Below are positions 23,218 through 31,577 of a stretch of DNA of 64,000 nucleotides, piece after piece. The notes under the pieces were generated by a model. The model saw only the letters and a program-made list of their open reading frames with translations. It ran no database searches and was not told the DNA's origin. The stretch comes from Litoreibacter ponti (lineage in GTDB: Bacteria > Pseudomonadota > Alphaproteobacteria > Rhodobacterales > Rhodobacteraceae). Every line of letters starts with the position of its first letter. Position 1 is the first letter of the stretch. Location: NCBI RefSeq assembly GCF_003054285.1, contig NZ_QBKS01000002.1:248001-312000 (forward strand), read 5' to 3'. The translations under genes were made by a program, and so were the position numbers.

Positions 23218-24564
23218 CTAATCCCTCGAAATATGTGCGCCCAAGCCGCGCATCAGGTCCTCAAAAATCGGGAAGGACGTGGCAATCGGCCCCCCGTCGT
23301 CAATCCGCACCGGGCGCTGCGCGGCAAAGCCCAGCACCATGAAGGACATGGCGATCCGGTGGTCCAGATGGGTCGCGCAGGTGCCGCCCCCCGGCACGCC
23401 GCCCGCGCCCATCCCGTGCACGATGAACGTATCCTCGTCTTCCTCGACTGTCACCCCGCAGGCCTCCAGCCCGCGCGCCATCGCGTCGATGCGGTCGCTT
23501 TCTTTCACGCGCAGCTCCTTGACGCCGCGCATCACCGTCTTGCCGGTGGCGCAGGCGGCCACGACGCTGAGCACCGGGTATTCGTCGATCATCGAGGCCG
23601 CGCGCTCGGGCGGCACCTCAATCCCTTTCATGGTGTCGGAAAAGCGCGCGCGCAGATCGGCAACCGGCTCGCCGCCTTCCTCGCGCATATTCTCGAATGT
23701 CAGGTCCGCGCCCATCTCCTGCAGCGTGGTGAACAGCCCCGCGCGGGTCGGGTTCAGGCCAATGCCCGGCACCAGCACGTCGGAGCCTTCGGCGACCAGC
23801 CCCGCACAGACCGGGAAGGCGGCGGAGCTGGGGTCGCGCGGCACAGTGATGGTCTGCGGCTTAAGCTCCGGCTGGCCGGACAGGGTGATGACGCGGCCCT
23901 CGCGGGTCTCGTCCAGCGTGACGGTCGCGCCGAAGCCCGCAAGCATGCGTTCAGAATGATCGCGGGTCGCCTCTTTCTCGATCACCACGGTATCGCCCGG
24001 GGCGTTCAGCCCCGCCAGCAGCACCGCGGATTTCACCTGTGCAGACGGCATCGGCACGGTGTAGCGCACGGGCACGGGGGATTTCGCGCCGACCAGCGTC
24101 ATGGGCAGGCGGCCCCCTTTTCGCCCGTAGCTCTGCGTGCCAAACAGCGCCAGCGGGTCGGTGACCCGCCCCATGGGGCGGCCATTGAGCGACGCGTCGC
24201 CAGTGAAGGTAGCGGTGATGGGCGAGGTCGCCATCGCGCCCATGATCAGGCGCACGCCAGTGCCGGAATTGCCGCAATCGATGACCTGGGACGGCTCGGC
24301 AAAGCCGCCGACGCCGACGCCGTGCACAGACCAATTGCCGCCGCCATGGTTGACCACTTCGGCACCGAAAGCCTGCATCGCGCGGCCGGTGTCGAGCACG
24401 TCCTGGCCCTCCAGCAAACCGGAGACCCTGGTCTCGCCTACCGCCATCGCGCCCAGGATCAGTGAGCGATGCGAGATCGACTTGTCGCCGGGCACATGGG
24501 CCTCCCCTGTCAGCGGTCCGCCTTTGGCGGAGGTCATCGGGATGGGCTCACCGTGGGCGGACAT
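23218..24564 (-). CDS. aroA: 3-phosphoshikimate 1-carboxyvinyltransferase (EPSP synthase)
   Basis: This 448-residue enzyme of the shikimate pathway joins shikimate-3-phosphate and PEP. It resembles the class II (CP4-type) group: GDKSISHRSLILGAMAVGETRVSGLLEGQDVLDTGRAMQAFG, PMGRVTDPL, VPMPSAQVKSAVLLAGLN, KESDRIDAMARGLEACG and the C-terminal DHRIAMSFMVLG. At the position where CP4 has Ala in GNAATG, this protein reads GNSGTG. It heads the aroA-cmk overlapping gene run. The region upstream carries an inverted pair of the intergenic motif. Confidence 0.97.
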   Translation of the reverse strand: MSAHGEPIPMTSAKGGPLTGEAHVPGDKSISHRSLILGAMAVGETRVSGLLEGQDVLDTGRAMQAFGAEVVNHGGGNWSVHGVGVGGFAEPSQVIDCGNSGTGVRLIMGAMATSPITATFTGDASLNGRPMGRVTDPLALFGTQSYGRKGGRLPMTLVGAKSPVPVRYTVPMPSAQVKSAVLLAGLNAPGDTVVIEKEATRDHSERMLAGFGATVTLDETREGRVITLSGQPELKPQTITVPRDPSSAAFPVCAGLVAEGSDVLVPGIGLNPTRAGLFTTLQEMGADLTFENMREEGGEPVADLRARFSDTMKGIEVPPERAASMIDEYPVLSVVAACATGKTVMRGVKELRVKESDRIDAMARGLEACGVTVEEDEDTFIVHGMGAGGVPGGGTCATHLDHRIAMSFMVLGFAAQRPVRIDDGGPIATSFPIFEDLMRGLGAHISRD

Positions 24565-24644
24565 GGGCGTGATCTCTTCGTTAGCAGTGACGTCGGGATG
24601 GTGTAGACGAGCCAGCCGGGGGCGTCCATTGGACTTCGCATATT

Positions 24645-24723
24645 GGCTTCGTTTTGGCCCAAATACTCAATCTCTGCGCCTGTAACATGTGACGGACTTT
24701 GAGTATTTTTGCCAAAACGAAGC
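24645..24723. repeat. Inverted pair of the 3'-end associated intergenic motif (copies 2 and 3)
   Basis: Copy 2 is in reverse orientation at 24645-24670 (GGCTTCGTTTTGGCC then AAATACTCAA). Copy 3 is forward at 24698-24723 (TTTGAGTATTT then GCCAAAACGAAGC). Together they form a long inverted repeat, about 25 pairs with two mismatches, around a 27-base loop. It lies between the trmB stop and the aroA start and could end trmB transcription. Confidence 0.8.
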
Positions 24724-24772
24724 TTGAGGCGCCAAATAAAGAATAGCGGGCGGCGACAGCCGCTCAATCGGG

Positions 24773-25495
24773 TCAGTCCCGCGTAAAGGTCAGGTAATGG
24801 GGCGTGCGGCCCTCGCGCAGGGCCTTCTGCTCGTAACGCGTCGACAGCCAGTCGGTCCAGGGCTGCCGCCAATCCTGCGCCCGCTCCGCGGTCCAGGTGA
24901 AGCCCGCGCGCGGAACCTCTTCGAGCGTCTGGCGCACGTAATCCTCGATATCGGTCGCCACACGGAACGTCGTGCCGGGCTTCATCTTCTTGGCCAGTGG
25001 CCCCAGATGTTCCTCGGTCACGAAGCGGCGGCGGTGGTGGCGGGCCTTGGGCCACGGATCGGGATAGAGCAGAAAGGCCCGGTCAAGGCAGGCGGGCGGC
25101 AGTACGTCGAACAGGTCGCGCGCGTCGCCGGGGTGGACGAGGATGTTCTCGACCCCTTGACGCCGGATCTTGCCCAGCAGCGCCGCGGTGCCATTGATAT
25201 AGGGCTCGCAGCCGATGAAGAGCGTGTCCGGGTTCGCCTGTGCCTGATGCACGATATGCTCGCCCGCGCCAAAGCCCACCTCCAGCCAGAGCGGGCGGCC
25301 TTGGGTCAGCGCGGCAATGTCCAGCAGCGTGCGGTCGGGGTTCTCCTCCCACGTCACATTGGCCAGGCGGACCTTCGGCAGGACCTCTTCAAGGTCCTTT
25401 TCCTGACGCGGGTGCAGCGCCTTGCCCTTCATGCGACCGTAGAAGTTGCGCCACGTGCGAGTGTCGGGGGCGTTGGGGTCTTTGGGTGTGCTCAT
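24773..25495 (-). CDS. trmB: tRNA (guanine-N7-)-methyltransferase
   Basis: This 240-residue SAM-dependent enzyme makes m7G46 in tRNAs. Motifs are the SAM site LEVGFGAGEH, then FIGCEPYINGTA, the YPDPWPKARHHRRRF segment that defines TrmB, and a C-terminal TRYEQKALREGRTPHYLTF. The start at 25495 (MSTPKDPNAPDTRTWRNFYGR) fits the family. It is separated from aroA by the inverted repeat pair and is 32 bases downstream of a LysR gene on the same strand. Confidence 0.95.
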   Translation of the reverse strand: MSTPKDPNAPDTRTWRNFYGRMKGKALHPRQEKDLEEVLPKVRLANVTWEENPDRTLLDIAALTQGRPLWLEVGFGAGEHIVHQAQANPDTLFIGCEPYINGTAALLGKIRRQGVENILVHPGDARDLFDVLPPACLDRAFLLYPDPWPKARHHRRRFVTEEHLGPLAKKMKPGTTFRVATDIEDYVRQTLEEVPRAGFTWTAERAQDWRQPWTDWLSTRYEQKALREGRTPHYLTFTRD

Positions 25496-25527
25496 GGGCC
25501 GCGCTTTACCCGCCCTGCCCGGCCAAC

Positions 25528-26400
25528 TCAACCGACGAACAGCGCCGCGCGCGTCTTGCAATGGGCCACCAGCATCGAGCGGAAGGCCGCAAGCTTCGCC
25601 CCCGGCCACACATCGGGATGCCCCACGACCCAGATATCGGGGTAGGGCTGCGGCTCCAGCACCGGCACCTGCTGCAATCCTTCGGTGGTGCGGCCCAGAA
25701 ACATCGGCATGCGGATCACTCCCAACCCCGCCTTCGCCGCGCCGATCATCGCCACCATGTCGTCGAGCCTGAGCCGTACCCGATGGTTGGGATAGCGCGC
25801 CGAGCGCGCCTGCGGCGGGTCCGGGTAGGCATCATAGACGACCCAGTCGATCATCGCCTGCGGCTCCGCCTCGATCCGCGCGGCCCATGCGGGGCTGGCA
25901 AAGCTCGCGCTGTCCTGGGCCAGCAGGCGCAGCCCCGTGAGCGTGTCGCCGGGGTCGCGGCTGATGCGCACGGCGAGGTCCGCCTCCCGCCGGGCGAGGT
26001 CCAGCCGCTGGTTGGTCGCACGCACGGTCAGCTCAACCTCCGGGTGGGCGCTGGTGAACTGATCAATGACGGGCGCCAGCAGCGAGGCGATCAGCAATTG
26101 CGGCGCGGTGATCGTCAGCGGCCCCGACAACGCGGTCTCCGCCCCGCGCAACTGCCGCATCAGCCCGTGCTCGGCAGCCTCCATCTGCTCGGCCTTGGCC
26201 GCGATGAGATGGGCGGTATCCGTGGGGTGGTAGCCGTCGGGCAAGCGCTCGAAGATCGGCTGGCCAAGCGCGTCTTCCGCGCGGCGCACCCGGCGCGCCA
26301 CGGTGGTGTAGTTCACCCCCAGCGCCTGCGCCGCCCCCGCCAGCGAGCCGTGGCGCACCAGCACCATCACCGTGCGCAGATCGTCCCATGCCATATCCAT
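25528..26400 (-). CDS. LysR-family regulator
   Basis: This protein of about 290 residues has an N-terminal HTH (DDLRTVMVLVRHGSLAGAAQALGVNYTTVARRVRRAEDALGQPIFERL) and a LysR substrate-binding domain. The start is ambiguous: ATGs at 26400 and 26409 and a GTG at 26436 are all in frame, and none has a good ribosome site. It is divergent from a DUF1330 gene, with a symmetric site between them, so it probably controls DUF1330 and the DMT transporter that follows. The inducer is unknown. Confidence 0.9.
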   Translation of the reverse strand: MDMAWDDLRTVMVLVRHGSLAGAAQALGVNYTTVARRVRRAEDALGQPIFERLPDGYHPTDTAHLIAAKAEQMEAAEHGLMRQLRGAETALSGPLTITAPQLLIASLLAPVIDQFTSAHPEVELTVRATNQRLDLARREADLAVRISRDPGDTLTGLRLLAQDSASFASPAWAARIEAEPQAMIDWVVYDAYPDPPQARSARYPNHRVRLRLDDMVAMIGAAKAGLGVIRMPMFLGRTTEGLQQVPVLEPQPYPDIWVVGHPDVWPGAKLAAFRSMLVAHCKTRAALFVG

Positions 26401-26410
26401 GATATGCATT

Positions 26411-26431
26411 TTTGCACGCCATACCTGCAAA
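26411..26431. promoter_or_regulatory. LysR-box-like inverted repeat
   Basis: TTTGCA (26411-26416) and TGCAAA (26426-26431) form a perfect inverted repeat with a 9-base spacer. This is the geometry of a LysR binding site, and it lies between the divergent LysR and DUF1330 genes. Confidence 0.5.
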
Positions 26432-26498
26432 TACACGCGTTTTCGCAGATATCTCCCTGCCGTAAGTTCATCGCATCATTCAAATATGGAGACCCCAG

Positions 26499-26780
26499 AT
26501 GATCTACGCTTACGCCGCCCTTACCGTCACCAACCCCGAAGCGCTTGCCGCGTACCGCGATGTCGCGGGTGCTGCGCTGGCCAAGCACGGCGGCAAGGTC
26601 GAGACGGCCACGCCCGATTTCACCGTGCTCGACGGCGCGCCTGACGCGCCGAATGTGGCAGCGCTGTTGAGTTTTCCCGACAAGGACTCGGCGCTCGCAT
26701 GGGCCCATGACGCGGAGCTGGAGGACGTGCACGCCCTGCGCCGCTCCGCCGGGGCGTCGGACATTCTGCTCCTCGGCTAG
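26499..26780 (+). CDS. DUF1330-like small protein
   Basis: This 93-residue protein, MIYAYAALTVTNPEALAAYRDVAGAALAKHGGKVE..., has the dimeric alpha/beta barrel pattern of the DUF1330/ABM-like families: an N-terminal strand, an aYrdva helix, a KHGGK turn and the SFPDKDSALAWAHDAE segment. The function of this family is not known. It is first in a short operon with a DMT transporter and divergent from a LysR regulator. Confidence 0.8.
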   Translation: MIYAYAALTVTNPEALAAYRDVAGAALAKHGGKVETATPDFTVLDGAPDAPNVAALLSFPDKDSALAWAHDAELEDVHALRRSAGASDILLLG

Positions 26781-26837
26781 GGCCACGCCGACACCGCACA
26801 CCATTGACCCCACCGCAATCCTGCGCGATTGCGGGGG

Positions 26838-27752
26838 ATGCAGCCCAAATCCCATATCGACGCCTTCGGCGCGGCTTGCCTGATCGGCTTCTCGCTGTTG
26901 CTGGCCTTCAATCAGGTGGTGATCAAGTTCTCCGGCGAGGGCTTCGGCCCGGTCTTCATGGCCGGGCTGCGCTCGGCGGGGGCGACGGTCTGCATCGTGG
27001 CATGGATGATGGCCCGCGGCATCCCGCTTGCCCTGCCCCGCGCCGTGCTGCCATCGGCGATCCTGGTCGGTCTGGTGTTCTGCGCCGAGTTCATCTTCCT
27101 GTTCACCGCGCTCGATCTCACGACGGTTTCCCGCGCCTCCGTCATCTTCTATTCCATGCCTTTATGGCTGGCCCTGATGGCCCATGTCTTCCTGCCCGGC
27201 GACCATCTGACCGCGCGCAAGAGCGTGGGGTTACTGGTGGCCTTTGCCGGGGTCGCCTGGGCCATTCTTGACCGCTCCGGCGGGGGCGAGGCATCCCTGA
27301 TCGGCGATCTGTGCGCCCTGGGCGCGGCCATCGGCTGGGCCGCGACGGCATTGCTGGTCAAGGCCACGCCGCTCAAGACCGTCCCCCCCGAGGTGCAGCT
27401 GTTGTGGCAGGTGCTGATCTCCGCCCCGATCCTGCTGCTGGCCGCGCCGCTCTTTGGCGATCTGATGCGCGCGCCGGAGCCCATTCACTACGCCGCGCTG
27501 GCCTTCCAGACGGTCGTGGTGGTGAGCATGGGCTTCGTGTTCTGGCTGTGGCTGATGACGCTCTACCCCGCCTCGGGCGTGGCGAGCTTCAGCTTCCTGT
27601 CGCCGGTCTTCTCGGTGCTTCTGGGCTGGCTGCTGCTGGGCGAGCAGGTCGGCCTGTCGATCTGGGGCGCGCTGGCACTGGTGGCCATCGGCATCGTGCT
27701 GATCAACCGTCCCGCCAAATCGCCGGGCCCTCAGGTCCCACAGAAGGTCTGA
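26838..27752 (+). CDS. EamA/DMT superfamily transporter
   Basis: This 304-residue protein has about ten membrane helices in two EamA repeats (helices 1-5 and 6-10). The second repeat ends with the typical ASFSFLSPVFSVLLGWLLLGEQ. Such proteins usually export amino acids or metabolites; the substrate here is unknown. The ATG at 26838 has GCGGGGG immediately upstream. It follows the DUF1330 gene by 57 bases. Its 3' end overlaps the convergent selO gene by 22 bases. Confidence 0.92.
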   Translation: MQPKSHIDAFGAACLIGFSLLLAFNQVVIKFSGEGFGPVFMAGLRSAGATVCIVAWMMARGIPLALPRAVLPSAILVGLVFCAEFIFLFTALDLTTVSRASVIFYSMPLWLALMAHVFLPGDHLTARKSVGLLVAFAGVAWAILDRSGGGEASLIGDLCALGAAIGWAATALLVKATPLKTVPPEVQLLWQVLISAPILLLAAPLFGDLMRAPEPIHYAALAFQTVVVVSMGFVFWLWLMTLYPASGVASFSFLSPVFSVLLGWLLLGEQVGLSIWGALALVAIGIVLINRPAKSPGPQVPQKV

Positions 27753-29149
27753 CGCACGATCTGCTGCTCGGTGGGCGCCGCTTCCAGCGCGGCATGCTCC
27801 GGCTGATCCTCATAGGGCCGCTGCAAGACCTCCACCAGCCGCTCGAACGACGCGAAGTCACCGCGATTGCCCGCCTGAATGGCCTCTTCCACGCGGTGGT
27901 TGCGCGGGATGAAGGCCGGGTTCGCCGCCCGCATCACGGCCTCGTCCCCCTGCCAACCCTTGGCCCACGCATCAAAGGCGGTCGGGTCCACGAACTGTTC
28001 CCGCGCGCCCGCGCCGCGCGCCATGGCGCGGAAGGTCAGGGTAAAGTCAGCCTGGTTCTCGGCCATCCGGGTCAGCAGGTCCTGCACCAGCGCCACTTCG
28101 TCATCGCCGCCCTCGGACAGCCCGATCTTGGCGAAGAACACCCGCTTCCAGGCCTCGGTATAAAGCTCCCCGAAGCCGCCCAGCACCTCTTGCGCATCCT
28201 CGATGGCCTGCTCTGCATCCTCGCCCATCAACGGCAGAAGGCAGGACGCCAGCTGCGCCAGGTTCCACACGAGGATCTGCGGCTGCGCCTGATAGGCATA
28301 GCGCCCCATCTGGTCGATGGACGAAAACACCTGCGCCGGGTGGTAGGCATCCATGAAGGCGCAGGGCCCGTAATCAATCGTCAGCCCGCCCACATGAGTG
28401 TTGTCGGTGTTCATCACGCCGTGGATAAAGCCCAGCCCCATCCAGCGCGCCACCAGATCCGCCTGTGCGGCGACCACCGCCTGCAGGAACCCCAGCGCGT
28501 CGCCTTCCGCCAGCTCCGGGTAATGCCGGCCTCGCGCCTCCTCCATCAGCAGCGCCAACGCCTCGACATCCTGCCGCGCGGCGAAATATTGGAATGTGCC
28601 TACCCGGATATGCGAGCGTGCCGCCCGCGTCAAAACCGCCCCCGGCAGGCGCGCCTCGCGCAGCACCTCTTCGCCGGTGCTGACCGCGGCCAGCGCCCGC
28701 GTGGTCGGCACGCCCAGCGCGTGCATCGCTTCCGAGACGATGTATTCCCGCAAAACCGGCCCCAAAGCCGCCCGCCCGTCCCCCATCCGAGAATAGGGCG
28801 TCGGGCCAGAGCCCTTCAATTGCACGTCCCACCGTCCAGAAGGCCCGATCACTTCACCCAAAACATTCGCGCGCCCATCGCCCAGTTGCGGTGACCAGCC
28901 CCCGAACTGATGCCCGGCATAGGCCTGCGCCAGCGGCTGCGCGCCATCGGGCATCACGTTCCCAGCCAACATCGCAATCCCCGCCTCCGAGCGCAGCCAA
29001 CCCGCATCCAGCCCCATCTCGGCCGCCAGCCCATCATTCAAGGCGATCAACGCGGGCGCTACCACGGGGGCCGGGTCCAGCCGCGTGTAGAACCGCTCCG
29101 GCAGGCGGGCATAGGCATTGTCAAAGACCGGCGCAGACAGCTCGCTCAT
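27731..29149 (-). CDS. selO: SelO/YdiU family protein adenylyltransferase
   Basis: This 472-residue pseudokinase-fold enzyme transfers AMP to proteins. Family signatures are YAGHQFGGWSPQLGDGRA, LKGSGPTPYSRMGDGRAALGPVLREYIVSEAMHALGVPTTRALA, HGVMNTDNTHVGGLTIDYGPCAFMDAY, and WNLAQLASCLLPL. The third residue from the C-terminus is Cys (FCGT), where animal SelO carries selenocysteine. Length is typical of the shorter bacterial forms. It is preceded on the same strand by a nucleoside hydrolase and the intergenic motif. Confidence 0.95.
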   Translation of the reverse strand: MSELSAPVFDNAYARLPERFYTRLDPAPVVAPALIALNDGLAAEMGLDAGWLRSEAGIAMLAGNVMPDGAQPLAQAYAGHQFGGWSPQLGDGRANVLGEVIGPSGRWDVQLKGSGPTPYSRMGDGRAALGPVLREYIVSEAMHALGVPTTRALAAVSTGEEVLREARLPGAVLTRAARSHIRVGTFQYFAARQDVEALALLMEEARGRHYPELAEGDALGFLQAVVAAQADLVARWMGLGFIHGVMNTDNTHVGGLTIDYGPCAFMDAYHPAQVFSSIDQMGRYAYQAQPQILVWNLAQLASCLLPLMGEDAEQAIEDAQEVLGGFGELYTEAWKRVFFAKIGLSEGGDDEVALVQDLLTRMAENQADFTLTFRAMARGAGAREQFVDPTAFDAWAKGWQGDEAVMRAANPAFIPRNHRVEEAIQAGNRGDFASFERLVEVLQRPYEDQPEHAALEAAPTEQQIVRQTFCGT

Positions 29150-29207
29150 GGTAAATTTTATTCCCCATTAAGGTTAACGCGGCCCCACAAAGTGCACCGC
29201 CCCACCC

Positions 29208-29229
29208 TTTCTTTGTTCCAAAAATACGG
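29208..29229 (-). repeat. Copy 4 of the 3'-end associated intergenic motif
   Basis: CTTTGTTCC then AAATACGG, preceded by TTT, in the gap between the nucleoside hydrolase stop and the selO start. The same core occurs at 32608 and 52301. Confidence 0.7.
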
Positions 29230-29260
29230 ACATCCCGACCGAAGCCGCAAGCGTCAGATC

Positions 29261-30193
29261 TCACAGGCGCGCCAACCGCTCCACCAGCAGCGCAAAAAAA
29301 CCATCCGCATCCACATCGCCCATGAACATCGCATTGGGCGCCCGCCCGCTCACCCGCCACCAGTCGGCAACGGTCATGCCCAGCGTCAGCTCCGACCCGC
29401 ACTCGATCTCGACATTCACAAACCGGCCAGAGAACAGCTCCGGCCGCAGCAGGTAGGCGATCACGCACGGGTCATGCAGTGGTGCCCCGGCAGAGCCGTA
29501 TTTCTCCTTGTCGAACCGCTCGAAGAAATTCGTCCATTCCGCCACCATGCGCCCGACCTCGGTACCCATGTCGCGGAATGCGTCGACCCTGGCTTGCGTC
29601 GTCAGCGCCTTATGGGTCACGTCCAGCGGCATCACGGTGATCTTGACGCCAGAGCCAAAGACAATCCGCGCCGCCTCCGGGTCCACATAGATGTTGAACT
29701 CCGCCGCGGGGGTGATGTTGCCCACCTGAAAATACGCGCCGCCCATCAGCACGATCTCTTCGACCCGCTCGACGATATCCGGCGCTCGCTCGAAGGCCGT
29801 TGCGATATTGGTCAGCGGCCCCAGCGGGCACAGCGTCACGCCATCCTGCGCGCGCACCGTCTCGATGATGAAATCCACCCCGTGCTGTTCCTGCAGCGCC
29901 ATGGTCGGCTCCGGCAGCTGCGGGCCGTCCAGCCCGGTCTTGCCATGCACATGCTCGGCCGTGACCAGCTTGCGCACCATCGGCGCGTCGCAGCCCGCGA
30001 AGACGCGCATATCCGGCCGCCCCGCCAGCTCGCAGACGATGCGGGCATTCTTCTCGGTCAGCGGCAGCGGCACATTACCCGCCACGGCCACCACGCCCAG
30101 AACGTCCAGCTCGGGCGAGGCCAGCGCCAGAAGGATCGCCACCGCGTCATCCTGCCCCGGGTCGGTGTCGATAATGATCTTGCGCGCGCTCAC
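29261..30193 (-). CDS. Nucleoside hydrolase (IUNH family)
   Basis: This 310-residue enzyme of the inosine-uridine nucleoside hydrolase family cleaves the N-glycosidic bond of ribonucleosides. The N-terminal DTDPGQDDA motif (residues about 9-17) is the calcium-binding signature, followed by GNVPLPLTEKNA and the MGGAYFQVGNITPAAEFNIYVDPEAA segment. Substrate preference cannot be read. It overlaps the CNNM/CBS gene upstream by four bases, indicating coupled expression. Confidence 0.94.
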   Translation of the reverse strand: MSARKIIIDTDPGQDDAVAILLALASPELDVLGVVAVAGNVPLPLTEKNARIVCELAGRPDMRVFAGCDAPMVRKLVTAEHVHGKTGLDGPQLPEPTMALQEQHGVDFIIETVRAQDGVTLCPLGPLTNIATAFERAPDIVERVEEIVLMGGAYFQVGNITPAAEFNIYVDPEAARIVFGSGVKITVMPLDVTHKALTTQARVDAFRDMGTEVGRMVAEWTNFFERFDKEKYGSAGAPLHDPCVIAYLLRPELFSGRFVNVEIECGSELTLGMTVADWWRVSGRAPNAMFMGDVDADGFFALLVERLARL

Positions 30194-31497
30194 AGCGGGC
30201 GCACTTTCAGCTTGGTCAGGCGGTTTTGCTGCCGCTCCACCACCTCGAACCGAAACCCGTGGAAGGAGAACACCTGCCCCACCGTCGGGATCGACTGCGC
30301 CTCGTGGATCACCAGCCCTGCGACGGTGTTGGCCTCGTCATCAGGAAGCGACCAGTCGGCCATGCGGTTGAGGTCCCGGATCGTCATCGCCCCGTCAATG
30401 CGGTAGCTGCCGTCACTCTCGGGGCGCAGGGCATCCACCTCGGCCACGTCGAATTCGTCGGTGATCTCGCCCACGATCTCCTCGAGGATATCCTCCAGCG
30501 TGATCAGACCCTGCAGCGCCCCGTACTCGTCCACAACGAGGGCAAAATGCGTGTGCAGCTTCAAGAACTGCCGCATCTGGTCATCAAGCGCGGTGGTTTC
30601 CGGCACGAAATACGGCTTGCGCACCACGTCCATGATGTCGAACCCGCTCAGATCACCCTGGATGCCGTCGGGGCCGCGCAGGGTCTTGTCCACGGCGCGC
30701 AGCAGGTCCTTGGCGTGCATGACACCCACGATATTCTCCTGCTCGCCCTCGAAAACCGGCAGGCGGGTGAACCGGCTGTTCAGGCACTGGCTCAGCACCG
30801 CCTCGGGCGGATCGGCGACATTGATCATCTCGATCTCGGAGCGGTGGAGCATGATCTCCTCCACATCCCGGTCCGCAAGGTCGAGCGCGCCCAGCAGCCG
30901 GTCGCGCTGCTCCTTTTGCACGACGCCTTCCTCGTGGCCCAGCGCCAGCGCGCCCGCAATTTCCTCGTGCACCGACAGGATCTGGCTGTCGGGGTCGATA
31001 TCGACGCCAAAGACCCGCAGCATGCCGCGCACCAGCGCGCGCACCGCTGTCACGACCGGCGCAAACACCAGCACCACGACGGAAATCGGGGCCGAAACAA
31101 GCGCCGCCGCCCGCTCCGAATTGGTGATCGCGTAGGTCTTGGGCAGCACTTCGGCGAAGATCAGCACCAGCAGGGTCATGACCAAGGTGGCCAGCGCGAC
31201 GCCGCTCTCGCCGAACGCCTTGGTGAACAGCGACGTCGCCAACGAGGCCGCGAGGATGTTGACCAGGTTGTTGCCCAGCAGCACCGATCCGATCAGCCGC
31301 TCATTGTCCTCGGTGATCCGCAACGCCCGTTGCGCCCCGCTCGAGCCCTTGTCCGCCTGGCTGCGCAGCTTGCCGCGCGAGGCCGCAGTCAGCGCTGTCT
31401 CGGAGCCGGAGAAAAAGCCCGAGAAGGCCAAAAGCACCAGGATGCCCCCCGCGGTCAGCCAGAATGCGCTGTCATAAATCGTCGAGGGGTCGTCCAT
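30190..31497 (-). CDS. CNNM/CorC-like membrane protein with CBS and CorC domains
   Basis: This 435-residue protein has an N-terminal DUF21/CNNM membrane domain with about four helices (starting SAFWLTAGGILVLLAFSGFFSGSETAL), two CBS domains (about 210-335, including FTRLPVFEGEQENIVGVMHAKDLL) and a C-terminal CorC_HlyC domain. The family is linked to magnesium transport. The 31497 start is chosen over an in-frame TTG at 31509. It overlaps the nucleoside hydrolase gene by four bases. Confidence 0.92.
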   Translation of the reverse strand: MDDPSTIYDSAFWLTAGGILVLLAFSGFFSGSETALTAASRGKLRSQADKGSSGAQRALRITEDNERLIGSVLLGNNLVNILAASLATSLFTKAFGESGVALATLVMTLLVLIFAEVLPKTYAITNSERAAALVSAPISVVVLVFAPVVTAVRALVRGMLRVFGVDIDPDSQILSVHEEIAGALALGHEEGVVQKEQRDRLLGALDLADRDVEEIMLHRSEIEMINVADPPEAVLSQCLNSRFTRLPVFEGEQENIVGVMHAKDLLRAVDKTLRGPDGIQGDLSGFDIMDVVRKPYFVPETTALDDQMRQFLKLHTHFALVVDEYGALQGLITLEDILEEIVGEITDEFDVAEVDALRPESDGSYRIDGAMTIRDLNRMADWSLPDDEANTVAGLVIHEAQSIPTVGQVFSFHGFRFEVVERQQNRLTKLKVRPL

Positions 31498-31577
31498 CTG
31501 GGTTCTCAAGCCTTTGTTTGACAGGTTAAAGGGAGGTTATGGGGCTCCATGCCCCCTGCTTCAAGGGAAACCGCCAA

